Shown here: in pieces, positions 7,348 to 16,023 of the stretch
How positions within the stretch are numbered: position 1 is the stretch's first letter
Layout: each line of letters starts with the position of its first letter
Assembly (NCBI RefSeq): GCF_019977275.1
Contig: NZ_AP024650.1
Location: 4,216,001-4,280,000, forward strand
Reading direction: 5' to 3'
DNA: 64,000 bases
Origin: Arthrobacter sp. StoSoilB19
GTDB lineage: Bacteria; Actinomycetota; Actinomycetes; Actinomycetales; Micrococcaceae
Position numbers and translations under genes: made by a program
The notes under the pieces: generated by a model
The model's input: the letters and a program-made list of their open reading frames with translations, nothing else
Databases searched by the model: none
What the model was told of the DNA's origin: nothing

Positions 7348-9404
7348 TATGCGTTGACCTTTCCGAAAAGCTCCAGGACTTCATCCTCGGACGTGGCGGC
7401 CTCGAGCCGGGCAACCTGTTCCTTGTTGGTGAAGACCTTGGCGATGGACGACAGGATGTGCAGGTGCTCGTTGTTGATGCCGGCGACGCCCACCACGAAC
7501 TTCACCTGCTTGCCGTTCCAGTCGATGCCTTCCGGGTACCGGATGACGGAAACCGCCGACTTGCGGATGTGGTCCTTGGCGGCGTTGGTGCCGTGCGGGA
7601 TGGCCAGGAAGCTGCCCATGTAGGTGGATACGGACTCTTCCCGCTCATGCATGGCGGCGATGTAGCCCTCATCCACGGCGCCACGGGCCAGCAGCAGCCG
7701 GCCCGCCTCGTCGATGGCGGCGTCGCGGGTGGTGGCCGAACCGCGCATGACCACGCTCTCGCGGGCCAGGATGTCGGAGCTGCCGGCGGCAGGAGCTGCC
7801 GCTGCCGCACCTGCTGCGGCAGGCGCTGCGTCCACCGGCGCCTCGGCGGCGTGCGCACCGTGGGCGGTGCCGGCGTCGGACGTTCCGCCTTCCGTGTTGC
7901 TCTCGCGGACCAGCTCGACGATCTCGTCGTACCGCGGGCTGCTCATGAAGTTGTCCACCGAGTAGTGGACGGCACTGGACGTGGCCGGCTTGGCCCGCTC
8001 GGTCAGGTCCTGGTGCGTGATCACCACGTCGTAGGTGTCGCTGAGGCTGGCGATGGAGGCGTTGGTGACCTTGACGTCCGGGAACCCGGCCGCCTTGATC
8101 TTGTTCCGCAGCACCGAGGCGCCCATGGCGCTGGAGCCCATGCCGGCGTCGCAGGCGAACACGATGTTCCGGACGGGTCCGGCCAGCACGCCCACTCCGC
8201 CGCGGCCGCCGGACGCGGCACCTGCGGAAGCGCCTGCACCTGCACCTGTCAGGGTGGAGGAAACCGAGCTCTTCTTGCCCTTCATTGCCTCCATGCGGGC
8301 GGTGGCGTCGCCCAGGTCTGTTTCGTCACTGTGCTTGGTGGTCTTCATGATGACGGAGGCCACCAGGAAGGATGCCGTGGCGGCGAGCACCACCGACAGG
8401 ATCACGCCGAGGTAGCTGTCGCGGGACGTCTGGGCCAGCACGGCGAGGATGGATCCCGGAGCGGCCGGCGCAACCAGGCCCGCGCCGGTGACGGCCAGGG
8501 TGGCGATGCCGGTCATGCCGCCTGCGATTGCGGCCAGGATCAGCAGCGGGCGCATGAGCACGTACGGGAAGTAGATCTCGTGGATGCCGCCCAGGAAGTG
8601 GATGATCGCAGCACCGGGCGCCGACGCCTTGGCGGCACCGCGGCCGAAGAACATGTAGGCCAGCAGGATGCCCAGGCCGGGACCCGGGTTGGCTTCAAGC
8701 AGGAACAGGATGGACTTGCCCTGGTCCAGCGACTGCTGGACGCCCAGCGGGGTCAGCACGCCGTGGTTGATGGCGTTGTTCAGGAACAAGACCTTGGCAG
8801 GCTCGATGAAGATGCTGGTCAGCGGCAGGAGGCCGTTGTTGACCAGGAACTGCACCACGTTCCCGGCACCGGTGCTGAAGGCCGTGACCAGCGGTGAAAT
8901 GCCGAAGAAGCCCAGCATCGCGAGCAATGCGCCCCAGATACCGGCAGAGAAGTTGTTGACCAGCATCTCGAAGCCGGGGCGGATCTTGCCCTCCCACAGC
9001 ATGTCGATCTTCTTCATGGTCCAGCCGCCCAGCGGGCCCATGATCATGGCGCCGATGAACATGGGGATGCCGGCACCGACGATCACGCCCATGGTGCCGA
9101 TGGCCCCCACCACGCCGCCGCGGACGTCATAGACGTTCTTGCCGCCGGTGTATCCGATCAGGAGTGGCAGCAGGTAGGTGATCATGGGGCCCACAAGGCC
9201 GACGTTGGGCTTCCCGCCGGTCTCACCGAAGCCACCGAGGACGGGTACGGGCAGCCAGCCCTTCTCAATGAAGAGGGCCGTGATGATGCCCCAGGCGATA
9301 AACGCCCCAATGTTGGGCATGATCATGCCGGACAGGAATGTCCCGAACTTTTGGACGTGCACGCGCGCGCTGGTGCGGGGTTTTGCAACTGTCTCTGTTG
9401 CCAT
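7347..9404 (-). CDS. mtlA: PTS mannitol-specific enzyme IICBA (fused)
   Basis: A 685-residue membrane permease-kinase that imports mannitol as mannitol-1-phosphate. Domain order is IIC (about 15-355; helices, with GGIHEIYFPYVLMRP near 268-285 in the substrate region), IIB (about 410-500, phospho-Cys near 418 in FACDAGMGSSAMGAS) and IIA (about 540-685, phospho-His near 604 in LAIPHGTNAAKDHI). Linkers rich in Ala and Gly (about 385-405 and 505-540) join the domains. ATG at 9404 was chosen because AGGAAATC lies just before it; a start 6 codons upstream is possible. A TetR gene lies upstream on the same strand. Phosphate would come from PtsI encoded divergently; HPr is not in the window. Confidence 0.96.
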   Translation of the reverse strand: MATETVAKPRTSARVHVQKFGTFLSGMIMPNIGAFIAWGIITALFIEKGWLPVPVLGGFGETGGKPNVGLVGPMITYLLPLLIGYTGGKNVYDVRGGVVGAIGTMGVIVGAGIPMFIGAMIMGPLGGWTMKKIDMLWEGKIRPGFEMLVNNFSAGIWGALLAMLGFFGISPLVTAFSTGAGNVVQFLVNNGLLPLTSIFIEPAKVLFLNNAINHGVLTPLGVQQSLDQGKSILFLLEANPGPGLGILLAYMFFGRGAAKASAPGAAIIHFLGGIHEIYFPYVLMRPLLILAAIAGGMTGIATLAVTGAGLVAPAAPGSILAVLAQTSRDSYLGVILSVVLAATASFLVASVIMKTTKHSDETDLGDATARMEAMKGKKSSVSSTLTGAGAGASAGAASGGRGGVGVLAGPVRNIVFACDAGMGSSAMGASVLRNKIKAAGFPDVKVTNASIASLSDTYDVVITHQDLTERAKPATSSAVHYSVDNFMSSPRYDEIVELVRESNTEGGTSDAGTAHGAHAAEAPVDAAPAAAGAAAAAPAAGSSDILARESVVMRGSATTRDAAIDEAGRLLLARGAVDEGYIAAMHEREESVSTYMGSFLAIPHGTNAAKDHIRKSAVSVIRYPEGIDWNGKQVKFVVGVAGINNEHLHILSSIAKVFTNKEQVARLEAATSEDEVLELFGKVNA

Positions 9405-9491
9405 GTGATTTCCTAACCTCATTCCTGCTGCTCCGCAGGAGTGGTCCGATGATTACGACGACGTACTGCTGGGTACTACGGGGGTCCGGGG

Positions 9492-10220
9492 CTAGCCGGC
9501 AGGGCTGGTGGAGATCCGGTGAAGCCATTCGAGGAAGAGCTTGAGTTCCGAGCTGGAAAGCTGGTCAGAGTGCGAAGCCTGAAGTGCGGCGTTCAGGGCG
9601 ATCGCTGCCACCACCACCGAGGACTTTCCGGTGCCGCCCGGGGCCGGGCCGCTGGCGGGCTCGGCGGACACCGCGAAGATCATGGCGTCCCGGGTCATGG
9701 TGGACAGTTCGAGGTTGCGTTCGGAAGCGGGCTCCGCAATCAGCATCAGCGTCACGCCCACGTTGGCAGCCAGGATGGACCTGGCTGCCTCCCGGGGCTG
9801 GACGTTCAGCTGGCCCGCCGCCGCTGCCTTGTTCAGCATCTCCTCCATGAGCGCCTCAGCGTCCGCCACGATGGCAGGCCGGCTCTCCGGGCGGATATTG
9901 CCGAACATCACCAGGTACAGCTCGGGCTGGTTCAGTCCGAACTGGACGTGGTTGTCCCACATTCTCCGGATGTCCTCGATGGGCTGTCCGGAGGGGGCGA
10001 AATCCCTTTCGCCCGCGACATATTCTTCAAACCCTGCGGCGACGACGGCGTCGAACAAACCTTCCTTGTCACCGAAGTGGTGGTACAGCGTAGGAGCCGA
10101 AACCCCGGCCAGCTGCGTGATCTGGCGCGTGGACACCGGAGCCCCCGCGGATTTTGCCAGCAGTTCCGCGGCAGCACGGAGCAGCCGCATTTTGGGGGGA
10201 AGCTGGCCATCCAAACTCAT
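9492..10220 (-). CDS. TetR-family regulator beside mannitol PTS genes
   Basis: A 242-residue TetR protein. Its N-terminal helix-turn-helix spans about residues 8-55 (STRQITQLAGVSAPTLYHHFGDKEGLF, recognition helix PTLYHHFGDK). The C-terminal domain is ligand-binding and not recognisable. It is 87 bp upstream of mtlA on the same strand and divergent from ptsI; a palindrome at 10239-10253 sits between them. The arrangement suggests autoregulation and control of ptsI and possibly mtlAD. TAGGGT 7 nt before the ATG and no Shine-Dalgarno indicate a leaderless message. A TetR protein as a PTS regulator is less usual than MtlR, so the role is inferred. Confidence 0.88.
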   Translation of the reverse strand: MSLDGQLPPKMRLLRAAAELLAKSAGAPVSTRQITQLAGVSAPTLYHHFGDKEGLFDAVVAAGFEEYVAGERDFAPSGQPIEDIRRMWDNHVQFGLNQPELYLVMFGNIRPESRPAIVADAEALMEEMLNKAAAAGQLNVQPREAARSILAANVGVTLMLIAEPASERNLELSTMTRDAMIFAVSAEPASGPAPGGTGKSSVVVAAIALNAALQASHSDQLSSSELKLFLEWLHRISTSPAG

Positions 10221-10238
10221 AACCGCTACCCTAGCACC

Positions 10239-10253
10239 TATAGCGTTGCTATA
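10239..10253. promoter_or_regulatory. Palindrome between tetR and ptsI, likely TetR operator
   Basis: TATAGC-GTT-GCTATA is a perfect 6-bp inverted repeat. It overlaps the -35 element proposed for ptsI (TTGCTA, 10246-10251) and lies just upstream of the tetR -10 hexamer (10228-10233), so one bound dimer could repress both directions. Confidence 0.6.
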
Positions 10254-10273
10254 TGAACTGAATCACATACAAT
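10246..10273 (+). promoter_or_regulatory. Likely ptsI promoter
   Basis: TTGCTA (10246-10251) and TACAAT (10268-10273) are separated by 16 nt, in an AT-rich tract that stands out from the surrounding GC-rich DNA. The transcript would have a leader of about 100 nt before ptsI. Confidence 0.5.
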
Positions 10274-10381
10274 TTTTTCAGGCACGTTTCCCGCCCTGGA
10301 CGTAGCAGTCCTCCGGCGGACCCGGCACGGCGCCGGGGGAACTTGGCGGGCCTGTCTACCGGCAGAGAATGAGGACCTTCA

Positions 10382-12067
10382 GTGCAGAACTTCCCAGGAG
10401 TAGGCGTCAGTCCAGGCCGCGTCATCGGCACCATCCGGCAGATGCCCAAACCGATCAGTGAGCCTCCCGCCGGTGAACAGCTGGCCCCGGACACCACTGC
10501 AGAAGAAGCCACCGCAGCACTGAAGGCCGCCGCGCAGGCCGTGCACGACGAACTGAAGGACCGCGCCGCCCATGCCACCGGCGACGGCAAGGCCGTCCTG
10601 GAGGCCACCGCCCTGATGGCCAAGGACACCATGCTGATCAAGGGTGCGGCCAAGCTGGTGGCCCGCGGCACCTCTGCCGAACGCGCCATCTGGGAGTCCG
10701 GCTCCTCCGTCTCCGAAATGCTGCACAACCTGGGCGGCTACATGGCCGAACGTGCCACCGACGTCCTGGACGTGCGCGCCCGCATCGTGGCCGAGCTCCG
10801 CGGCGTGCCCGCGCCCGGCATTCCCGCGTCCAACACCCCGTTCGTCCTGGTGGCCGAGGACCTGGCCCCCGCGGACACCGCAACGCTTGACCCGAACAAG
10901 GTCCTGGCGCTGGTCACCGCCGGCGGCGGCCCCCAGTCCCACACCGCCATCATCGCCCGGTCCCTTGGCCTGCCCGCCGTGGTTGCCGCCGTGGGAGTGG
11001 ACGAACTGCCGGACGGCACCGAGGTGTACGTGGACGGCGCGGCCGGCCTCATCACTTCCGACCCCGACGAATCCCTCCGGGCAACAGCGGAAGCATGGGC
11101 CGCCACGGCGTCGCTGCTGGCTGAATTCACCGGCACGGGCGCGACGGCGGACGGCCACGAGGTGCCGCTGCTCGCCAACGTGGGCGGCGGCAAGGACGCC
11201 GAAGCGGCCGCCAAGCTGGGCGCCCAGGGCGTGGGCCTGTTCCGCACCGAGTTCTGCTTTTTGGAGCGCGACACCGAACCCAGCGTCGAAGAGCAGGCTG
11301 CTGCCTACAAGAGCGTTTTTGATGCCTTCCCCGGCAAGAAGGTGGTCCTCCGGACGCTGGATGCCGGCGCGGATAAGCCGCTGCCGTTCCTGACGGATTC
11401 CACGGAGCCCAACCCGGCCCTTGGCGTCCGCGGCTACCGCACCGACTTCACCACCCCCGGCGTCCTGGACCGGCAGCTGGAAGCCATTGCCCTGGCTCAG
11501 AAGCAGTCAGAAGCCGACGTCTGGGTCATGGCCCCGATGATCTCCACTGCGGAAGAAGCGGCCCGGTTCGCCTCCATGTGCGCCGATGCGGGCATCAAGA
11601 CCCCCGGCGTGATGGTGGAGGTCCCCTCGGCGGCCCTCACCGCCGAGGCCATCCTCCGCGAAGTCAGCTTTGCCAGCCTGGGCACCAACGACCTGACCCA
11701 GTACGCCATGGCCGCCGACCGCCAGCTCGGCCCGCTGGCCAACCTGAACACCCCGTGGCAGCCGGCCGTCCTGCGGCTGGTCGGACTGACGGTTGAAGGA
11801 TCCCGGGCGGAGGGCCACAACAAACCGGTGGGTGTCTGCGGCGAGGCCGCCGCCGATCCCGCCCTCGCCGTCGTCCTCACCGGACTGGGCGTCAGCACCC
11901 TGTCCATGACGGCGCGGTCCCTCGCCGCGGTGGCAGCAGTCCTGAAGACGGTAACCCTGTCCGAAGCCCAGGACCTGGCCAAGCTCGCCCTGTCCGCGCC
12001 GAGCGCCACCGAGGCGCGGGCGTGGGTCCGGGAAAAGCTGCCGGTATTGGAGGAGCTGGGGCTCTGA
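10382..12067 (+). CDS. ptsI: Phosphoenolpyruvate-protein phosphotransferase (PTS enzyme I)
   Basis: A 561-residue cytosolic enzyme that takes phosphate from phosphoenolpyruvate onto a His and passes it to HPr. The phospho-His is in GGGPQSHTAIIARSLGLP (His187). The PEP-binding half holds GLFRTEFCFL, MVEVPSAAL, SLGTNDLTQYAMAADR and the active-site Cys in GVCGEAAADPA (Cys486). The length is slightly below the usual 570 or so. The start is GTG, with GAGGA about 8 bp upstream. No ptsH follows, so HPr must be encoded elsewhere. It serves mtlA next door and any other PTS permease. Confidence 0.96.
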   Translation: MQNFPGVGVSPGRVIGTIRQMPKPISEPPAGEQLAPDTTAEEATAALKAAAQAVHDELKDRAAHATGDGKAVLEATALMAKDTMLIKGAAKLVARGTSAERAIWESGSSVSEMLHNLGGYMAERATDVLDVRARIVAELRGVPAPGIPASNTPFVLVAEDLAPADTATLDPNKVLALVTAGGGPQSHTAIIARSLGLPAVVAAVGVDELPDGTEVYVDGAAGLITSDPDESLRATAEAWAATASLLAEFTGTGATADGHEVPLLANVGGGKDAEAAAKLGAQGVGLFRTEFCFLERDTEPSVEEQAAAYKSVFDAFPGKKVVLRTLDAGADKPLPFLTDSTEPNPALGVRGYRTDFTTPGVLDRQLEAIALAQKQSEADVWVMAPMISTAEEAARFASMCADAGIKTPGVMVEVPSAALTAEAILREVSFASLGTNDLTQYAMAADRQLGPLANLNTPWQPAVLRLVGLTVEGSRAEGHNKPVGVCGEAAADPALAVVLTGLGVSTLSMTARSLAAVAAVLKTVTLSEAQDLAKLALSAPSATEARAWVREKLPVLEELGL

Positions 12068-12111
12068 CGGGTCCGCGGCCACGCCGGCTGCGGCCGGGAT
12101 AGGCTACGTCC

Positions 12112-12534
12112 ATGGCATTGATAGCCCCCCGCGTCACGGCCGGCCTGCCCGCCGGCGAAGCCCGCGTCCTGACGCGCGCCCTCGAGGACAGCAATGACAT
12201 CACTGTCTTCGTCGACGGAACGGTCCATCGGCTGCCCGGGCAGGCACGGGACGCCGTCGTGGACCTCCTTGCCCGGCTGGGCCGCGGCGAAACGGTGACC
12301 GTGAGCAGCGTGGCGGAAATGCTGACCACGTCGCAGGCGGCAGAGCTGGCGGGGATTTCGCACACCTACCTGCGCAACATGACGGACCGCGGTGAGATCC
12401 CGGTGGAGTACCGCGGCTCGCACCGGCGGATCCGGCAGGCTGACATCATGGCGTGGCTCAAAAGCCAGAAACTTGCCGAACACAAGCGCAGGCAGGACAA
12501 GAACGCCGGGGCAGACGCCGGCCCGCGGGAATAG
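12112..12534 (+). CDS. Excisionase-type helix-turn-helix protein, possible orphan antitoxin
   Basis: A 140-residue protein. Residues about 65-120 form a MerR/excisionase-like DNA-binding domain (LTTSQAAELAGISHTYLRNMTDRGEIPVEY followed by HRRIRQADIMAWL). The N-terminal 60 residues (TVFVDGTVHRLPGQARDAVVDLLARL) resemble the leading part of antitoxins paired with PIN-domain toxins. No PIN gene follows here; the next gene is an alpha/beta hydrolase 5 bp on. It could instead be a local regulator. TAGGCT 6 nt before the ATG suggests a leaderless transcript, separate from ptsI. Confidence 0.8.
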   Translation: MALIAPRVTAGLPAGEARVLTRALEDSNDITVFVDGTVHRLPGQARDAVVDLLARLGRGETVTVSSVAEMLTTSQAAELAGISHTYLRNMTDRGEIPVEYRGSHRRIRQADIMAWLKSQKLAEHKRRQDKNAGADAGPRE

Positions 12535-12539
12535 TGCCC

Positions 12540-13349
12540 ATGGCGAAGGCCGGCGGCGGGACAATCCCTCCGCTGCAGTCAGCCGACCTGGAAGCCCACG
12601 GGCTGAAAGGCCGGATCCTCTGGGCTGATGGAACACCTGCACCGGGGCTGGAACGCGCGGACTGTTCGCGAGAGCCCGCATACATCCTCATCCACGGCAT
12701 CGGCGTTTCTCACCGCTACCTCCGCCGCCTGCACGGTGAGCTCGCCACCACTGCCCCCACCTATTCCCTGGACCTGCCGGGCTTTGCCGGCACCCCCAGG
12801 CCGGGGAGGCAGTTGTCCGTGGAGGACTACGGCGCCTTCATCGCGCAGGCTCTGACGGCCAGCGGCATTGGCCCGTACATCCTGGTGGGACATTCGATGG
12901 GCGTCCAGTTCGCCATCGAGGCGGCACTCTGCGCACCGGACCAGGCACTGCGGCTGGTGTTGATGGGTCCCGTGGTCGATTCGCGGCACCGCAGCGTGGG
13001 GCGGCAGGGCCTGGCACTGTTCCTGGACTCACTCCTCCGGGAAAGCGCCTCCTCCAACTGGCTGGTGGTGTCGGACTACTTCCGCTGCGGTCCGCGATGG
13101 TACTTCACCGTGCTCCCCGTGATGATGGGCTACCCCACGGAGCTGCGGCTGGCGGGCATCAATGTGCCGGTGCTGGTCCTGCGCGGGAAACAGGACCCGG
13201 TGGCGGGCGCGGATTGGTCGCGCCTCCTCGCCCAGGTGGTGCCGCAGGGACGCTTTGTTGAGATCGACCGGGCAGGACACGTGGCCCAGCACCTGCGGCC
13301 ACGGCAGGTAGCGGCCGCCATCATGTCCTTCACCGAGGCCGGTGCCTAA
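12540..13349 (+). CDS. Alpha/beta hydrolase
   Basis: A 269-residue hydrolase-fold protein. HGIGVSHRYLRRL (about 54-66) gives the oxyanion-hole region, GHSMGVQFAIEAA (about 120-132) the nucleophile elbow with Ser122, VLVLRGKQDPVAG (about 221-233) the acidic residue and a late IDRAGHVAQH the catalytic His. The triad is complete. It could be an esterase, haloperoxidase-like or epoxide-type hydrolase; the substrate is not evident. The ATG at 12540 gives a normal N-terminus; it begins 5 bp after the HTH gene and is probably co-transcribed. The gene is convergent with adeR. Confidence 0.88.
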   Translation: MAKAGGGTIPPLQSADLEAHGLKGRILWADGTPAPGLERADCSREPAYILIHGIGVSHRYLRRLHGELATTAPTYSLDLPGFAGTPRPGRQLSVEDYGAFIAQALTASGIGPYILVGHSMGVQFAIEAALCAPDQALRLVLMGPVVDSRHRSVGRQGLALFLDSLLRESASSNWLVVSDYFRCGPRWYFTVLPVMMGYPTELRLAGINVPVLVLRGKQDPVAGADWSRLLAQVVPQGRFVEIDRAGHVAQHLRPRQVAAAIMSFTEAGA

Positions 13350-13365
13350 CGCCAGGTCTGGGTAC

Positions 13366-14586
13366 TCAGATCCTTGGCCTCGCCGCCCAGCGCCGCATCT
13401 TCAACGCGGCGTGCAGCTCCAGGCGGGGCATCCCCTTCAGCGGGTCCACCCCCAGCAGCTGCCGGATCCGGCCCAGCCTGTTGTAGATGCTGCTGCGGTG
13501 CAGGTGGAGCTTGCCGGCCACATCCTGCACGGACCCATCGTTGTCATACAGGAGTTCAAGGACCGGGATGAGCTCGCCGTTGCGGTCGTGGTCCTCGAGC
13601 ATCCGGAAGTACACCGAACCGGAATCCGCCCAGGCCCCCACCCCTCCCCCGGCCGAGGCGAGAAGCTGGTAGACGCCCGTTGCGCGGATGTCCACCAGTT
13701 CACCCAGCTGCGGGTCCACGGCTGCCGCCTGCGCTGCCACCCGCGACTGCCGGTATGCCTCGGAGAGCTGGCGGGTCTTGGAGAAGCCCTCGCTGATGCC
13801 CAGGATGATCCGGTGGACCGGGCGGCCGGACCGTTTGGCCAGCTCCAGCTGGTAGTGGACCAGGACCTGGGCGTGGTTGGCCCGGCCCGTCGACTCGCGG
13901 AACAGCACCACCGAGTGGGTTTCCGTACCGGCGCTGAAAAGGGCGGCGTCCACGCCCACGGTTGCCTGGAGCGCTGTGGAGCGGTGGATCAGGGTGGACG
14001 CGATGGGGTCCGGGCCGCTGGCCCAGCCGTCCGCATCGAGGACCGTGACCATCTGCCACGGACCGCGGCCCTGGACTTCCTTCCACCCGGCCACGGCGGC
14101 CACGGCGTTCGGTTCTCCCGCGCAGGCGGCCAGGAACTCCCGCTCCCGGCCCCGCCGGAATTCGGATTCGGCCGTATTCGAATCGAGCAGGAGGCCGGAC
14201 AGCAGCTCAAGCTCATGGTTCACGCCCGGCAGCTGGGTGAGGATCGCCGTCGGGCTTTCCTCCGCGGAGTCCTGCTGCACCCAGAGGTAACCCACGCGGA
14301 AGCCCCGCACCATGAGCGGAACGCAGACCCTGCCCAGCATGCCCAGCTCAGGGTTGGCCGGGACCACAACGGGCCGCACGGCGGTGGCGATGCCGTGCGA
14401 GAGCTGCCACGCGCTCACGTCCGCCGGGACCTTTTTGCTCAGCAGGAAGTTCACCCGCACCCGGTCGGCGTGGGACTGGTTGGAGCTGTAGGCCAGCAAA
14501 AGGCCGTCCAGGTCCTCGAGGGACAGGCCGCGCCCCAGCTTCTGCGCCACCTGTTCGACGAGCTGTTCCACACCCTGCTGCTGCAT
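13366..14586 (-). CDS. adeR: PucR-family regulator, AdeR-like activator of alanine dehydrogenase
   Basis: A 406-residue protein with the PucR C-terminal DNA-binding domain: LYDNDGSVQDVAGKLHLHRSSIYNRLGRIRQLLGVD near residues 345-382, the family helix-turn-helix. A GGDEF-like (CdaR) middle region spans about 165-300. It is divergent from ald, the arrangement known in Bacillus, where the PucR protein AdeR activates ald in response to alanine. The shared intergenic space holds a 19-bp inverted repeat (14642-14683), a good operator candidate. TAGTGT 6 nt before the ATG suggests a leaderless transcript. Function is inferred from family and context. Confidence 0.88.
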   Translation of the reverse strand: MQQQGVEQLVEQVAQKLGRGLSLEDLDGLLLAYSSNQSHADRVRVNFLLSKKVPADVSAWQLSHGIATAVRPVVVPANPELGMLGRVCVPLMVRGFRVGYLWVQQDSAEESPTAILTQLPGVNHELELLSGLLLDSNTAESEFRRGREREFLAACAGEPNAVAAVAGWKEVQGRGPWQMVTVLDADGWASGPDPIASTLIHRSTALQATVGVDAALFSAGTETHSVVLFRESTGRANHAQVLVHYQLELAKRSGRPVHRIILGISEGFSKTRQLSEAYRQSRVAAQAAAVDPQLGELVDIRATGVYQLLASAGGGVGAWADSGSVYFRMLEDHDRNGELIPVLELLYDNDGSVQDVAGKLHLHRSSIYNRLGRIRQLLGVDPLKGMPRLELHAALKMRRWAARPRI

Positions 14587-14641
14587 GGGGCAACACTACT
14601 GCGCTGGAAGCTCTACAGACGAACGGACACGAGGCGACACC

Positions 14642-14683
14642 TGACGCTTCAGTGCTCGACACCTGTCGAGCACTGAAGCGTCA
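14642..14683. promoter_or_regulatory. Long perfect inverted repeat between adeR and ald
   Basis: Arms of 19 bp, TGACGCTTCAGTGCTCGAC (14642-14660) and its exact complement (14665-14683), flank ACCT. It lies 56 bp upstream of adeR and 137 bp upstream of ald, with no T-run on either strand. Too long for a minimal operator; it may be a double AdeR site or a leader hairpin. Confidence 0.7.
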
Positions 14684-14820
14684 AAACCGCGGAATCACGG
14701 GGGTCCTTGGCATGGCTGCAAGCCCGCTCCGTGTCACGTGGCTCACAGCCGGATTTATCGTTGAAACACGAAATCCTTTCCGTTTTTTCGGCCCACCGGC
14801 CCCGCACACTGGAGCAGACG

Positions 14821-15939
14821 ATGATCATCGGCGTCCCCAAAGAAATCAAGAACAACGAATTCCGCGTGGCCATCACCGCGGCCGGAGTCCACGAATTCCG
14901 CACCCACGGACACACCGTCCTGGTGGAGCGCGGTGCCGGCCTGGGCTCAGGCATTACCGATGAGGAATACTCGATCGCGGGCGCCGAGATCGTTAACGAG
15001 GCGGACGATGTCTGGGCCCGGGCCGACATGGTGATGAAGGTCAAGGAGCCCATCAAGTCCGAGTACCACCGCTTCCGCAAGGGCCTGATCCTCTTCACCT
15101 ACCTGCACCTGGCTGCCGAGCCGGAACTCACCCGCGAACTCATCAACTCCGGCGTCACTGCCATCGCCTACGAAACGGTGCAGGAAGGCCGCTCGCTGCC
15201 GCTGCTGGCCCCGATGTCCGAGGTTGCCGGCCGCCTCTCCGTCCAGGTGGGTGCCACCTCGCTGATGGCTCCGGCCGGCGGCAAGGGCGTCCTGCTGGGC
15301 GGCGTTCCCGGCGTGCGCCCCGCCAAAGTGGTGGTCCTGGGCGCCGGTGTTGCCGGCACCAACGCCGCAGCCATGGCCCTGGGCCTGGGTGCCGACGTCA
15401 CCATCCTGGACATCAACATCAACCGCCTGCGCGAACTGGACGCCCAGTACCAGGGACGGCTGAAGACGGTTGCCTCCAACAAGTACGAGATCGAAAAGTC
15501 AGTGGTGGACGCCGACCTGGTGATCGGTTCCGTCCTGATCCCGGGCGCCAAGGCCCCCAAGCTGGTCACCAACGACCTCGTGGCCCGGATGAAGCCCGGC
15601 TCGGTCCTGGTGGACATCGCGGTGGACCAGGGCGGCTGCTTCGAGGACACGCACCCCACCACACACCAGGAACCCACGTACAAGGTGCACAACACCATCT
15701 TCTACTGCGTGGCCAACATGCCCGGCGCCGTGCCCAACACCTCCACCTACGCGCTGACCAACGTCACCCTGCGCTACGCCGTGTCCCTGGCCAACCTGGG
15801 GGTCAGGGCCGCCTTCGACCGCGACCCCGCCCTCGCCGCCGGCCTGAACATCGCCGCCGGCCACGTGGCACACCACTCCGTGTCCGAAGCCCACAACCTG
15901 CCCCTCGTCAAGGACTGGCACGAACTGGTCTCCGCGTAA
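14821..15939 (+). CDS. ald: Alanine dehydrogenase
   Basis: A 372-residue NAD-dependent enzyme that interconverts L-alanine and pyruvate plus ammonia; the family is about 371 residues. Catalytic Lys75 (MKVKEP) and His96 (FTYLHLA) are at the positions known from the Mycobacterium tuberculosis enzyme. The NAD fold has VLGAGVAGTNAAAMALGLGADVTILD (about 173-199). ATG at 14821 with GGAG about 8 bp before it gives the family N-terminus MIIGVPKEIKN. It is divergent from adeR and followed by a structured repeat element at 15946-16021. Confidence 0.97.
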   Translation: MIIGVPKEIKNNEFRVAITAAGVHEFRTHGHTVLVERGAGLGSGITDEEYSIAGAEIVNEADDVWARADMVMKVKEPIKSEYHRFRKGLILFTYLHLAAEPELTRELINSGVTAIAYETVQEGRSLPLLAPMSEVAGRLSVQVGATSLMAPAGGKGVLLGGVPGVRPAKVVVLGAGVAGTNAAAMALGLGADVTILDININRLRELDAQYQGRLKTVASNKYEIEKSVVDADLVIGSVLIPGAKAPKLVTNDLVARMKPGSVLVDIAVDQGGCFEDTHPTTHQEPTYKVHNTIFYCVANMPGAVPNTSTYALTNVTLRYAVSLANLGVRAAFDRDPALAAGLNIAAGHVAHHSVSEAHNLPLVKDWHELVSA

Positions 15940-15945
15940 GCCCCT

Positions 15946-16021
15946 CCGTCGATTGCTCCCTACTCGCCCCTTTGAGCCCTCAAAACGGCGTCTACGGGGC
16001 CCTGTGGGGAGCAATCGACGG
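15946..16021. repeat. Structured palindromic element after ald
   Basis: Outer 15-bp arms CCGTCGATTGCTCCC (15946-15960) and complement (16007-16021) enclose an inner stem TTTGAG-CC-CTCAAA (15971-15984), itself flanked by CGCC/GGCG. The right arm ends 3 bp before the oxidoreductase stop. It may act as a shared terminator for the convergent genes or be a dispersed palindromic repeat. Confidence 0.65.
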
Positions 16022-16023
16022 GC

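Noticed and set aside
10382..12111. ptsH (HPr) expected beside ptsI
   Set aside because: No 85-90 residue frame with the G-L-H-A-R-P phospho-His motif was found on either side of ptsI.
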